From Chloroflexota bacterium (GTDB taxonomy: Bacteria > Chloroflexota > Anaerolineae > UBA1429): 64,000 nucleotides of DNA. The notes below the pieces were generated by a model that ran no database searches, was not told the origin of the DNA, and saw nothing but the letters and a program-made list of their open reading frames with translations. The position numbers and the translations under genes were made by a program. Every line of letters begins with the position of its first letter. Positions within the stretch are counted from its first letter, which is position 1. Positions 7,701 to 20,352 of the stretch are shown piece by piece. The DNA is taken from positions 184,028-248,027 of the forward strand of contig JAIOAW010000002.1 of the NCBI GenBank assembly GCA_019873625.1, read 5' to 3'.

Positions 7701-8558
7701 ATGAAACTGGCCTTCTTGGCGCCGCTAACGTTGCAGACCATCCAAACGGCCAAGCGCCTGGGCTATGATGGGCTGGAGGCGAGCGGGGGGTGGATGGAGA
7801 ACCACCTCTTGGGGGATCTCGAGCAGAACCTCCCCGCCTTGCGGGATGCCTTGGCGGAAAACGGCCTCAGCGTGACTGCGATGACGCTCTTTTGCAACCC
7901 GATGGCGGTGTCGGCCGAGGAGGCCCTGAACCATTTTGAGCGGGCGGCGCATTTGGCCAGGGCGCTCGGGGCGGAGGTCATCTCGACGTTCACGGGCCGC
8001 GAGAATGCCCTGACCGTGGACGAAAACCTCCCCCTCTTTGCGGCACGCTTTGGACCGATCGCCCAGATGGCCGCCGATCACGGGGTGCGCATCGCCTTTG
8101 AACCGTGGCCGGGGCAGGTCAACGGCTACGGGCCGTACCGCTGGGCTAACCTCGCCGCCACGCCCTATCTGTGGGAGCGCCTGTTTGACGCGGTGCCGCA
8201 CCCCGCGCTGGGGCTAGAGTATGACGCCTCGCACCTCATCTGGCAGGGGATTGACCATCTTCAGGCCATCCGCGAGTTCGCTCCTCGCATCTATCACGTG
8301 CACGCCAAGGATATCGTGTTCGACAAGGCCCGCCTCAAGCGTGTCGGCGTGCACGGCGAGGGCTGGTGGCGGTTCGTCATCCCGGGGCTGGGGGTCATCA
8401 ACTGGTCTGAACTGTTCGATACCCTGCGCGAGGCGGGCTACCGGGGGCACATCGCCGTGGAACACGAGGATTCACAGTACCAAGGGGATCGTTGGAACGA
8501 GGGGTTGCTCATCGCCCTCAAAACCCTGCGCCCGCTTGTGGAATCCTTCCCATCCTAG
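7701..8558 (+). CDS. Sugar phosphate isomerase/epimerase (xylose-isomerase-like TIM barrel)
   Basis: Metal-dependent TIM-barrel isomerase or epimerase of the AP-endonuclease-2 fold. Typical ligand motifs are visible: FEPWPGQ near residue 133 (Glu), YDASHL near residue 174 (Asp, His), YHVHAKDI near residue 199 (His, Asp) and the terminal IAVEHED (Glu). The start at ATG 7701 has AAAGGAGGG just upstream. An open frame continuing 5' to 7596 would run through the palindromic repeat and promoter and is not credible. It is followed by a nitroreductase gene. The sugar is unknown. Confidence 0.8.
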   Translation: MKLAFLAPLTLQTIQTAKRLGYDGLEASGGWMENHLLGDLEQNLPALRDALAENGLSVTAMTLFCNPMAVSAEEALNHFERAAHLARALGAEVISTFTGRENALTVDENLPLFAARFGPIAQMAADHGVRIAFEPWPGQVNGYGPYRWANLAATPYLWERLFDAVPHPALGLEYDASHLIWQGIDHLQAIREFAPRIYHVHAKDIVFDKARLKRVGVHGEGWWRFVIPGLGVINWSELFDTLREAGYRGHIAVEHEDSQYQGDRWNEGLLIALKTLRPLVESFPS

Positions 8559-8578
8559 GTGCGAGAAAGGAGCACGCG

Positions 8579-9184
8579 ATGATTAAAGAGGCCCGCACCG
8601 ACCATCCCATCCTCGATATCATCGCCAAACGGTGGAGCCCGCGCGCCTTTGCGCCGCGCGAGGTGGAGGATGCGCTCCTTCTAAGCGTTCTTGAGGCGGC
8701 GCGGTGGGCGCCCTCTTCGCGCAACGAACAACCTTGGCGGTTTATCGTGGGGCGCAAGGGGAAAGACGAGACCTATTCGAAACTCCTGCCCTGTTTGACG
8801 GAAGCGAACCAGCGGTGGGCGCAGGCCGCGCCCGTCTTGATCTTGGCGGTGGCCAAGCGCACCCATACCCCGAGCGGCCGGCCGAACCATTGGGCGTGGC
8901 ATGATGTCGGGCTATCCGTCGCGACCTTGCTCCTCCAAACCGTGGCCTTGGGCCTATATGGCCACCCGATGGCGGGGTTCGATGCCGCGCGGGCCGTAGA
9001 GGCCTTTGGCATCCCGGAGGACTTCGAGCCGGTGCTGGCCATCGCCCTGGGCTATCTGGGGGACCCCGAATCGCTCCCCCAAGACCTGCGCGCCGGCGAG
9101 ACGAGGCCGCGCGAACGGCGCCCGTTGAGCCAGACGGTCTTTGGCGAACGCTGGGGCGAGCCGCCGGCCTGGGTGAACCCCTAA
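8579..9184 (+). CDS. Nitroreductase-family FMN oxidoreductase
   Basis: NAD(P)H-dependent FMN enzyme of about 200 residues. The family hallmarks are KRWSPRAF (residues about 16-23), AARWAPSSRNEQPWRF (FMN-phosphate contacts) and the C-terminal LAIALGYLGDPESLP region. The substrate could be a nitro compound, quinone or flavin, and no partner gene defines it. Start ATG 8579 has GAAAGGAG upstream. It lies 20 nt after the isomerase and 26 nt before the GH127 gene, so it is probably in the same transcript. Confidence 0.85.
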   Translation: MIKEARTDHPILDIIAKRWSPRAFAPREVEDALLLSVLEAARWAPSSRNEQPWRFIVGRKGKDETYSKLLPCLTEANQRWAQAAPVLILAVAKRTHTPSGRPNHWAWHDVGLSVATLLLQTVALGLYGHPMAGFDAARAVEAFGIPEDFEPVLAIALGYLGDPESLPQDLRAGETRPRERRPLSQTVFGERWGEPPAWVNP

Positions 9185-9210
9185 GTGTGGATGCATCGGG
9201 AGAGGAGAAG

Positions 9211-12598
<3,388 letters not shown>

Positions 12599-12631
12599 GC
12601 CTGCGCATAGTACACGAAGGAGTGCACAGCG

Positions 12632-15600
12632 ATGAGTTTGACGATCGAATGGTCTCGGCGGTTGGATCATTGGCGGAGGGGCCTGAAACAACGGTTTTAC
12701 ACCCCCTTGGGCGAGGTGGCCTGGGAGGGGTATGTGACCAAGGAGCAACTCCCCCTGGAGGAGGCCCTCAAAGGCCCTTTCCAGCCGATGCCGACGGGCA
12801 CCCCCTGGGGCGCCAAATGGGAATATGGCTGGTTTCGCGGGAGCGTGATGTTACCCCGAGAGGCTGAAGGGAAGCGCATCGTCCTCAAGGTGGATGTGGG
12901 CGGCGAGAGCATCGTCTTTGTGAACGGCATCGCCGCGGGGGCGCGCGATCGCCAGCACACGGAGATTACCCTCGCCAAGGAGGGCATGCCAGGCACGCGC
13001 TATGAGGTGGTGGTGGAGGCCTATGCCGGCCATGGGCCGCGCGTGAGCACGGTGGGCCCCCTTTTGCCGGGCCAAGAGAGCGTGCCCGAGCCAGGGCCGA
13101 CCCAGGCCGTGGTGGGCCAAAGCACCTACGGCATTTGGGATGAGGAAGTCTACCAACTCTGGGTGGATGTGGAGACCCTCTTCCACACGCGCAACGGCCT
13201 GGACCCCGATGCCCTGCGCGTGAGCGAGATTGACGCGGGCCTGCGCGAGTTCACGACGTGGGTGGATCTCGAGGCGCCCCGCGAGGAGTTCCTCGAGGGC
13301 GTATCCGCCGCCCGGCGGCGCCTTCGGCCGCTCCTCGATTGCGTCAACGGCTCCACGGCACCCACGATGTTCGCCTTTGGCCACTCGCACATTGACGTGG
13401 CCTGGCTGTGGCCCTTTGCCGAGACGGAACGCAAGTGCGGCCGCACCTTTGCCACCCAACTGGCGCTGATGGAGGAATACCCCGAGTACCGCTTCTTGCA
13501 GAGCCAGGCCCACCTTTATTGGATGACGAAAAATCGCTACCCCGAGGTGTACGAGCGCATCAAAAAGGCCGTGGCGCGCGGGCAATGGATTCCGGAAGGG
13601 GGGATGTGGGTCGAGGCCGACACGAACATCTCCGGCGGCGAAAGCCTCATCCGCCAGTTCATCCACGGCAAGCGCTTCTTCAAAGAAGAATTCGGCGTCG
13701 AGTGCGAACTCCTCTGGCTGCCGGATGTCTTTGGCTATTCGGGGAATATGCCGCAGATTATGCAAGGGTGCGGCATTCGCTATTTCTCCACGGCCAAGAT
13801 CTTTTGGAACTATAATGGGGGCGATCCCTTCCCGTACAATACCTTTATCTGGGAGGGGATTGACGGCTCGGAGGTGCTTGTGCACCTCTGCAACGACTAC
13901 AACTCCGAGGCGGACCCCGGCAAGGTCATCGAGCGATGGAAGCAGCGCGTGCAGAAGGATGGCATCTACTCGCGCCTCTTCCCCTTTGGCTGGGGAGATG
14001 GCGGGGGCGGCCCCACGCGCGACCACCTGGAGTACATCCGCAGGATGGGCGACCTCGAAGGGGTGCCGCGCGTGCGGATGACCTCCCCCATTGACTATTT
14101 CAAAGATTTGGAGGCAAAGGGCATCCCCCCGGCGCGCTATGTGGGGGAACTCTACTTCCAGGCGCACCGCGGCGTGCTCACCTCACAGGCGCGCACCAAA
14201 CGGGGCAACCGCAAGAGTGAGTTTGCCCTGCGCGAGGCGGAAATGTGGGCCTCCGTGGCGCAGGCGCTGGGCGGGTACGCCATCCCCTATGATATGCTCG
14301 ATCGCGCGTGGAAAAAGGTGCTCCTCAATCAATTCCACGACGTTATCCCCGGTTCGTCCATTCACCGCGTGTATGAGGAGGCCGAGGCGGCCTATGCGGA
14401 GGTGCTCGATGCGGCCGATCGCCTCCGCCAGGAGGCCTGCGGCGCGCTCGTGGAGAAGGCGAGTGGCTTGGTGATTTTCAACTCGCTCTCTTGGCCGCGG
14501 ACGGCGCTTATTGCCCTGCCGGAGGGGTATGCCGGCCTGGCCGATGCCCAGGGGCGGCCTTGCCCCACGCAAAAGATCGGCGACCGCGTCTTTGCTGAAG
14601 TGGTGCTCCCGCCCTGCGGCTGGCGAACCTACACCCCGGCCGAGGCGAACGGCCCGGTGGAACGGCCAGTCGTCAAGGCCCGCGCGGACCTCTTGGAGAA
14701 CGAGTATCTCCGCGTTCGCCTGGATAGGAACGGCGAGATCACGAGCATCTACGATAAAGAGGCCGGCCGCGAGTTGGCCGAGGGCACCTGCAACGCCTTC
14801 CGAATGTATAAGGATGTGCCCGGCCTGTTTGACGCGTGGGATATTGATAGTATGTACCCTCAGACCCCCGTGCCCTTGGAGGAGGGGAACGCCTCCATCG
14901 AGGTGACGGCCCAAGGGCCACTCGCCGGGCAACTCACCGTCCGCCGGCGCCTGCACAATTCCGAAATGGTCCAGCGCATCACCCTGCGGCAGGGCAGCCG
15001 CGCCATCCTCTTTGAGACGATGATAGACTGGCAGGAGCAGCACAAACTCCTGAAGGTCTGCTTCCCGGTGGCGGTGCATGCCCATGAGGCCCTGCATGAG
15101 ATTCAATTTGGGTACATTGCGCGGCCCAACCATATGTCTCGCCCCTTCGATGCAGATCGCTACGAGGTGGCGAACCACAAGTGGACGGCCCTGGTCGAGG
15201 CCAACCGGGGTGCGGCCGTCTTGAACGATTGCAAATATGGCGTGAACGTGGTGGGCAACAGCATCAACCTCACCCTCCTGCGGGCGCCCGTGGCCCCCGA
15301 TGCGACGGCCGATCGCGGCCAACAGCATTTCACCTACGCCTTTTACGCGTGGAACGGCCCGATGGCCGAATCCGACCTCTTGCGCGAGGCCTATACGCTG
15401 AATGCCCCACTCACTATGGTGCCGGGGAAGGCCGGCGAGCAGTCGCTCTTTGCCGTGGATGCCCCGAACGTCGTCATCGAAGCGGTCAAACCCGCCGAAG
15501 ATCAGTCGGGGGATATCATCGTGCGGCTCTATGAGGCAATGCGCACGGCGACGCATTGCACGCTCCGCACGAGCCTGAATGTGGTTGAGGCGTGGGAGAC

Positions 15601-15712
15601 GAATATGCTCGAAGAGGTGCGCGAGCCGGTGCCTTGCCAAGGCGGCGAACTCGCGCTCGACCTGCGGCCGTTTGAGATCAAGACCATCCGCCTGCGCCTG
15701 CCAACGGCCTAG
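12632..15712 (+). CDS. Alpha-mannosidase, glycoside hydrolase family 38
   Basis: Zn-dependent retaining alpha-mannosidase of 1026 residues. A beta-sandwich N-terminal domain (about 1-230) precedes the GH38 catalytic domain (about 245-510). HSHIDVAWLW (residue about 250) holds the zinc ligands His and Asp, and LLWLPDVFGYSGNMPQ (about 363) the nucleophile Asp. The FHDVIPGSSI motif and a long C-terminal beta domain (about 640-1026) follow. No signal peptide, so cytoplasmic. It lies 33 nt after proS and 41 nt before an amidohydrolase, in the same orientation as the GH127 gene. Confidence 0.93.
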   Translation: MSLTIEWSRRLDHWRRGLKQRFYTPLGEVAWEGYVTKEQLPLEEALKGPFQPMPTGTPWGAKWEYGWFRGSVMLPREAEGKRIVLKVDVGGESIVFVNGIAAGARDRQHTEITLAKEGMPGTRYEVVVEAYAGHGPRVSTVGPLLPGQESVPEPGPTQAVVGQSTYGIWDEEVYQLWVDVETLFHTRNGLDPDALRVSEIDAGLREFTTWVDLEAPREEFLEGVSAARRRLRPLLDCVNGSTAPTMFAFGHSHIDVAWLWPFAETERKCGRTFATQLALMEEYPEYRFLQSQAHLYWMTKNRYPEVYERIKKAVARGQWIPEGGMWVEADTNISGGESLIRQFIHGKRFFKEEFGVECELLWLPDVFGYSGNMPQIMQGCGIRYFSTAKIFWNYNGGDPFPYNTFIWEGIDGSEVLVHLCNDYNSEADPGKVIERWKQRVQKDGIYSRLFPFGWGDGGGGPTRDHLEYIRRMGDLEGVPRVRMTSPIDYFKDLEAKGIPPARYVGELYFQAHRGVLTSQARTKRGNRKSEFALREAEMWASVAQALGGYAIPYDMLDRAWKKVLLNQFHDVIPGSSIHRVYEEAEAAYAEVLDAADRLRQEACGALVEKASGLVIFNSLSWPRTALIALPEGYAGLADAQGRPCPTQKIGDRVFAEVVLPPCGWRTYTPAEANGPVERPVVKARADLLENEYLRVRLDRNGEITSIYDKEAGRELAEGTCNAFRMYKDVPGLFDAWDIDSMYPQTPVPLEEGNASIEVTAQGPLAGQLTVRRRLHNSEMVQRITLRQGSRAILFETMIDWQEQHKLLKVCFPVAVHAHEALHEIQFGYIARPNHMSRPFDADRYEVANHKWTALVEANRGAAVLNDCKYGVNVVGNSINLTLLRAPVAPDATADRGQQHFTYAFYAWNGPMAESDLLREAYTLNAPLTMVPGKAGEQSLFAVDAPNVVIEAVKPAEDQSGDIIVRLYEAMRTATHCTLRTSLNVVEAWETNMLEEVREPVPCQGGELALDLRPFEIKTIRLRLPTA

Positions 15713-15753
15713 GCGCGGGCGGTGGCCCCCCATTCTTTTGCGGGAGGTATACG

Positions 15754-16563
15754 ATGATCGTAGATTGCCATGTGCACGCACGCGGCACCGAGACGGCCGC
15801 CGAAATCCTCAAGGGGATGGACGCGGCTGGGCTGGATCGCATCATCCTCTTCGCGCCGCCCCCAGGCGGCATGCCGGGCCTTGCCCCGAGCCGCACGATG
15901 CGCGAAAACTCGGATTGGATCGGCAAGATCGCCCGAGAAGCGCCCGACCGCATCATTCCCTTTGCCTGGATCGAGCCGAACCTGCCCGGCGCCGTGGAGG
16001 AGACGGAATATGCCGTGCAGGAGGTGGGCGTCAAGGGCATCAAGATGATCCCCAACCATTGGTACCCCACGGATGAGGCCGTCTTCCCCGTGTATGAAAA
16101 GATCCAAGAGTTAGGCGTGCCCATCCTCTTCCATTCGGGGATCCTCTTTGGCCATGCGGATGGCTCGCGCTTCTGCCGGCCGGCCTTCTACGAGGCGCTC
16201 ATCAACTTCCCCAAGGTGCGTTTTGCCCTGGCGCACATCGGCTGGCCGTGGGTGGATGAATGCTTGGCCGTGGCGGGGCGCTTCCGCGCGGAATCTCAAC
16301 GCACGGGCAAGCCGATGCAGATGTGGATTGACACCACGCCGGGCACACCGCCCATCTGGCGGCCTGAGGCCTTGCAGAAAACGTTGGCCTATTTGGGCGA
16401 TGAGCGCATCATCTGGGGGAGCGACCGCACGGGGGCCACCGTGGCCGATGCCGCCCAGACGTTGGCCAACGATCGGCGCATCTTGCATAGCCTGCTCGGC
16501 GCCCCGGCTGAGACCGAACGGCGCTGGTTCGGAGAGAATATCAAGGCCTTTTTGGGGTTCTAG
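15754..16563 (+). CDS. Amidohydrolase-2 family metal-dependent hydrolase
   Basis: TIM-barrel hydrolase or decarboxylase of the ACMSD-like group (269 residues). Metal ligands visible are the N-terminal HxH in VDCHVHARG (residues 3-11), His in ILFHSGILFG near residue 128 and Asp in IIWGSDRTGA near residue 223. It is the last gene of the plus-strand glycosidase cluster and is closed by a strong hairpin. A sugar lactone, uronate or small aromatic acid could be its substrate; the sequence does not decide. Confidence 0.8.
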   Translation: MIVDCHVHARGTETAAEILKGMDAAGLDRIILFAPPPGGMPGLAPSRTMRENSDWIGKIAREAPDRIIPFAWIEPNLPGAVEETEYAVQEVGVKGIKMIPNHWYPTDEAVFPVYEKIQELGVPILFHSGILFGHADGSRFCRPAFYEALINFPKVRFALAHIGWPWVDECLAVAGRFRAESQRTGKPMQMWIDTTPGTPPIWRPEALQKTLAYLGDERIIWGSDRTGATVADAAQTLANDRRILHSLLGAPAETERRWFGENIKAFLGF

Positions 16564-16572
16564 GGCAACCAA

Positions 16573-16602
16573 AGGAGGGGCACAGAACGCTGTGCCCCTC
16601 CT
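16573..16602. terminator. Bidirectional terminator hairpin
   Basis: Perfect 13-bp stem (16573-16585 with 16590-16602) and AACG loop between convergent genes. It serves the amidohydrolase transcript and the minus-strand oxidoreductase operon. Confidence 0.75.
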
Positions 16603-16614
16603 GGCTTATGACCG

Positions 16615-18492
16615 TCAGTTTTCGAGAAGGTCTGCCACCCAGGGGATATCCAGGTCGAGAAGGCGCTCGCGCGTGGGTGCGCCGGTTTCGGGGTTCCACC
16701 CCATAAGCCCGTAAAAGCAACGCAAGGCCGCCTTGTACGCCTCCATCGTAAAGGTCTTGCCGGCCACTTTGCCCTTGGGCAAAGGCTCCGTGAAGCGAGG
16801 GTGGATAAGATCATCCTCCGGCGTGAACCCTTCGCGCGCGTTGAAGGCGCGCGCCATCGTGTAGGCGCGTTCGCCGGCGAGCCACAGTTCCATCACGGAG
16901 GTGTTCCATCCCGTGGCGGCCTGGATCATCTCGGCGGTCTGCTGGGGCGTCCATGCCAAAAAGAAGCAGATGCCCGTGATATTGTGAGTGAGGCGCCACA
17001 TCAGGGCGTAGCGCACCATGCGCACCTTGGCCGGGCTGAGGTCGTCAAAGGGGAGCGGTTCGAGCACGCCAAACGGTTTGAGCATCGCGATGCCGCCCTC
17101 CGTTGTGTAGCCCGAATCATGCACGTTGTGCATATGGTCGGCCCCCGTGGGAGAAACGCCGATGCCCAGCCCGTGGCCATATTTGACGCGCGGGTCATGC
17201 ATAGCTACCTCTTGCCCCTTGACCTGCACGGCGTATTGTAGGGCCTCTGGCCCGATGGCTTGGGCAGCGCGGCGGGAGCCTTCGGCGAGGAGGTTACCCA
17301 ACCCCTCGCGGTGGGCGATTTGCCGGATGAGGGTGAGCATCGCCTCCGCGTTGCCAAAGTGCAGGTCCAGGCCCCCCGTATCGCGCGTTGTGAGCAGGCC
17401 GCGCTCAAAGCACTCCATCGCAAAGGCGATGGTAACGCCCGTGCCGATCGTATCCAGGCCGTAGGCGTTGCAAAGTTGGTTGCCATAGGCGACGGCCTGG
17501 AGGTCGCCGATGCCGCACAAAGAGCCAAGGGCGCCCGTCGTCTCGTATTCGGGGCCGCCGTAACGCCGATGCACGGGCCGCGCCGGGTCGTTCACCTCCA
17601 CCACCCACTTGCAGCGCACGGGGCAGCCAAAGCACGTGTCGCGATCCACCGTGATCGTCTCTAACTGGCGTTCCGCGGAAATCTCTTCAAAGTGCTCGAA
17701 GGTGCCCTCTTGGAAATTGCGCGTGGGCAGGCCCCCGGCCTCTTGGTTGATGCGCACCATCCGCATCGTGCCCAGGGTGGAAAAGATGGCTGTGGACGTC
17801 TCTTGGTAATGGTCTCGGAACCAGCGGGCCATCTCGGCCAAACGTTCGGGGTCGGCCGTTGGCGGGCGTTGCGTGCCGCGCACGGCCACCGCCTTGAGCC
17901 GCTTAGCGCCCATCACGGCGCCGAGGCCCGTCCGTCCGGCGGCGCGGGTGGCGTCATGCATCACGTTGGCCAGGCGCACCAGCCTCTCGCCCGCTGGCCC
18001 ACATTGCGAGATGCGAAGGCGTTGGTCTCCCAATTCGGCGCGGATGCGGTCTTCAACCTCCGCCGTCTCCAGCCCCCAGAGGTGGCTGGCGGGGCGCAGT
18101 TCCACGCGATCGTCGTGGATATAGAGATAAACCGGCTCTGGGGAGGCCCCTTCGAAGAGGAGGATATCCCAGCCGGCGCGTTTGAGTTCCGCGCCAAAGA
18201 ACCCGCCGGCCTCTGAAGCGCCGAACCCGCCCGTGAGGGGCGACTTGGCGCCGATGACGTGGCGCCCACCGCCCGCGATGGGCTGGCCCGTTACAGGGCC
18301 GGTGGCATAGATGAGGAGGTTCTCCGGCCCTAAAGGGTCTATGCCTGGCCTCAATTCTTTGAGCAGATAGTAGGCGACGAACCCCCAGCCCCCCATATAG
18401 CGGCGCAAGAACACCTCATCGAGCGGTTCGACACGAAAGGTCCCCGTGGTCAGGTTGACGCGCAAAGCCTTGCCCCAATGTCCGTACGGCAT
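16615..18492 (-). CDS. Aldehyde:ferredoxin oxidoreductase, tungstopterin enzyme
   Basis: Oxidises aldehydes to acids with ferredoxin, using a tungsten (or molybdenum) bis-pterin and one Fe4S4 cluster. The 625 residues match the AOR family. The N-terminal pterin domain shows GPVTGQPIAGGGRHVIGAKSP; the CFGCPVRC motif near residue 287 and a later Cys in NITGICFF near residue 507 supply the four cluster ligands. ATG is preceded by CTAGGAGGAG. It is the distal gene of a minus-strand operon after a phosphatase and a Gfo/Idh/MocA dehydrogenase. The aldehyde is unknown, and a sugar-derived aldehyde is plausible from context. Confidence 0.92.
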   Translation of the reverse strand: MPYGHWGKALRVNLTTGTFRVEPLDEVFLRRYMGGWGFVAYYLLKELRPGIDPLGPENLLIYATGPVTGQPIAGGGRHVIGAKSPLTGGFGASEAGGFFGAELKRAGWDILLFEGASPEPVYLYIHDDRVELRPASHLWGLETAEVEDRIRAELGDQRLRISQCGPAGERLVRLANVMHDATRAAGRTGLGAVMGAKRLKAVAVRGTQRPPTADPERLAEMARWFRDHYQETSTAIFSTLGTMRMVRINQEAGGLPTRNFQEGTFEHFEEISAERQLETITVDRDTCFGCPVRCKWVVEVNDPARPVHRRYGGPEYETTGALGSLCGIGDLQAVAYGNQLCNAYGLDTIGTGVTIAFAMECFERGLLTTRDTGGLDLHFGNAEAMLTLIRQIAHREGLGNLLAEGSRRAAQAIGPEALQYAVQVKGQEVAMHDPRVKYGHGLGIGVSPTGADHMHNVHDSGYTTEGGIAMLKPFGVLEPLPFDDLSPAKVRMVRYALMWRLTHNITGICFFLAWTPQQTAEMIQAATGWNTSVMELWLAGERAYTMARAFNAREGFTPEDDLIHPRFTEPLPKGKVAGKTFTMEAYKAALRCFYGLMGWNPETGAPTRERLLDLDIPWVADLLEN

Positions 18493-18523
18493 AGTCTCCT
18501 CCTAGGGGTGTGATGTGTCGCGA

Positions 18524-19642
18524 CTATGTCAGGCTCACCCAGGAGCGCGCCTCTTCGGCGCGGCGCCCCGCCTCGAGCACCTTTTGCACCTTGAGGCCCT
18601 CTCGAAAGCCCGGCGAGAAGGAGAACGGCCCTTCGGCGCGGTAAGCGTCTATAAAATCCATCAGCACGGTGCGGCGCGCGGGCGAGCCGGGGATGAGGCC
18701 CTGTAAACGCTCTGGCACGAGGAGGGTGGTATAAGGGCGATCTTTGGTGCCCCCCTCGCGCAGGATGGTGTAGCGGCTGAGGACCTCTTGCGGCAGGTAC
18801 ACCTGCAACTCGTATGGGTGCTGTTGATCGTACATTAGCCCGCCGTTTTGCCCAAAGATCTCGATGCGCTGGTCATAGCCGCGCCCCGTGAACGTGTAAC
18901 TCCCGCAAATGTAGCCCATCACCCCGTTCGAATAGGTTACGAGCATCATCCCTTGGTCTTCTGTGGTAACGCGCATCGGCTGGCCCGTATCGCGGGCGAT
19001 CCGTTCGGGCACAAAGGTGCGCGTGCGGCAGGTTACCTCGGTGATATCGGCTTTTAGGAACCACATCATCATATCCAGGATGTGGCTGCCCATATCGCCC
19101 AGGCCGCCATAGCCCGCCTTTTCGCGCATATTGCGCCACGTGCCGGGGCGCGAGGCATAGTTCGTGCCGCCGGCGGCGTACACGGCGGAGGTGTAGTAGA
19201 TTTCGCCCAGGGCGCCACTGTCGAGGATTTCCTTGGCGAGCATCGCCGCCGGCGTGCGCCGGTGCGAAAAGTTGACGCCCGTCTTGATGCCCTTTTTCTC
19301 CGCCGTCTCCACCATACGCTGCGCCTCGCTGACCGTGAGCGCCAAGGGCTTTTCGCAGTACACGTCCACCCCGTGCTCCATAGCGGCCATTGCGGCGGGG
19401 TAGTGCATATCGTTGGACGTGCAGATGCTCACCAAATCCAGTTCCTCTTGGGCGAGCATTTCGGCATAGTCGGTGTAGAGCCTTTCGACGCCAAACTGCG
19501 TGCGAAGGATTTCGAGGGCGCTTTCGCTTATATCGCACGCCGCGACGATCTCCACATCCTCACACCGCCGGTAACTGGGGATGTGATATCCCCGCGCAAT
19601 GCCCCCGGCGCCAATGAGGCCCACGCGGATCCGTTTTGCCAT
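18524..19642 (-). CDS. Gfo/Idh/MocA-family oxidoreductase
   Basis: NAD(P)-dependent sugar or cyclitol dehydrogenase of 372 residues. Rossmann motif GLIGAGGIARGYH lies at residues 8-20 and the catalytic-region CEKPLALT (Lys of EKP) near residue 95. The second half is the beta-sheet C-terminal domain with GSHILDMMMWFL. ATG 19642 is preceded by GGGAGGGTAAG. An upstream extension to 19681 has no ribosome site. It lies 31 nt before the AOR gene and may produce or consume the aldehyde/keto intermediate handled there. Confidence 0.88.
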   Translation of the reverse strand: MAKRIRVGLIGAGGIARGYHIPSYRRCEDVEIVAACDISESALEILRTQFGVERLYTDYAEMLAQEELDLVSICTSNDMHYPAAMAAMEHGVDVYCEKPLALTVSEAQRMVETAEKKGIKTGVNFSHRRTPAAMLAKEILDSGALGEIYYTSAVYAAGGTNYASRPGTWRNMREKAGYGGLGDMGSHILDMMMWFLKADITEVTCRTRTFVPERIARDTGQPMRVTTEDQGMMLVTYSNGVMGYICGSYTFTGRGYDQRIEIFGQNGGLMYDQQHPYELQVYLPQEVLSRYTILREGGTKDRPYTTLLVPERLQGLIPGSPARRTVLMDFIDAYRAEGPFSFSPGFREGLKVQKVLEAGRRAEEARSWVSLT

Positions 19643-19658
19643 CTTACCCTCCCGAATT

Positions 19659-20222
19659 TTACAGTGCGTTGATCCAATCAATGCGCACGCGTTCGCCCTC
19701 GACGATGACCCGGCAACTCTTGCCCGGCGAAACGGCGAACTCGAGCCGCGAACGGGCGCGCCAATCCCACCCTAACCAGTTCAGCAAGAGGAGGCTGATC
19801 GTCGAGCCATGGCCGACGATGGCGATGCGTTCGAGGTGGTGGGCCATGGCATACACTTCGATGCGCGCTAACGCGCCCATCACGCGCGACCACACCTGCC
19901 GAAAGGCGCGGTCGCGCTGGTCTTCCGTCCACGTCGAGGCCCACTGCCCGGCGGTCGGCTCGTAATGCAGGTCATCAAGGGTTACATCTTCCAACTCCTC
20001 CAGGTCCCAGCGGAGGATATCCGGCAGGCGGGCTGAGATGGCATCGGCCGTCTCTTGGGCGCGGCGCATCGTGCTTGCGCAGAGGAACTGGATGCCCCAG
20101 CATGCACAGGCCTCGGCCAAACGTTCGGCCTGAAGGCGCCCCTCCGCCGATAAGGGCGGGGTGTAGGGGTCCGTCGCGTGAGACATATCGGCCTCGCCAT
20201 GGCGGATCAGGTAAAACTCCAT
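19659..20222 (-). CDS. Histidine phosphatase (phosphoglycerate mutase-like)
   Basis: A 187-residue phosphatase of the histidine acid/PGM superfamily. The catalytic signature FYLIRHGEAD is at residues 3-12, and a second His follows in IAIVGHGSTISLLL near residue 145. Lacking the longer insertions of true cofactor-dependent phosphoglycerate mutase, it is better called a broad-specificity phosphatase of the CobC/GpmB type. ATG 20222 follows GAGGGGGG. First gene of the minus-strand operon, with a divergent promoter at 20254-20281. Confidence 0.85.
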   Translation of the reverse strand: MEFYLIRHGEADMSHATDPYTPPLSAEGRLQAERLAEACACWGIQFLCASTMRRAQETADAISARLPDILRWDLEELEDVTLDDLHYEPTAGQWASTWTEDQRDRAFRQVWSRVMGALARIEVYAMAHHLERIAIVGHGSTISLLLLNWLGWDWRARSRLEFAVSPGKSCRVIVEGERVRIDWINAL

Positions 20223-20253
20223 TTGTTGTACCCCCCTCTTTCTGATAGGGCCT

Positions 20254-20281
20254 ATTCTACCGATGGCGCGGTGCGGGTCAA
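20254..20281 (-). promoter_or_regulatory. Promoter of the phosphatase/Gfo/AOR operon
   Basis: Minus-strand TTGACC (plus 20276-20281) and TAGAAT (plus 20254-20259), 16-bp spacer. It lies back to back with the plus-strand promoter at 20292. Confidence 0.65.
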
Positions 20282-20291
20282 ACGCCCTCCT

Positions 20292-20320
20292 TTGACGCCC
20301 TCCCACCGTGGGGCTAGAAT
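20292..20320 (+). promoter_or_regulatory. Promoter of the PfkB kinase/peptidase operon
   Basis: TTGACG (20292-20297) and TAGAAT (20315-20320), 17-bp spacer, lie 33 nt upstream of the ATG at 20353. It shares a 130-bp divergent regulatory region with the phosphatase gene. Confidence 0.7.
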
Positions 20321-20352
20321 GCCCGCCGAACTCCGCGCAATAAGGAGGCGAG

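Noticed and set aside
12851..15781. Long antisense open frames on the minus strand opposite the alpha-mannosidase gene
   Set aside because: They mirror a clear GH38 coding sequence, have no ribosome sites and show no family motifs. High GC leaves such frames open by chance.
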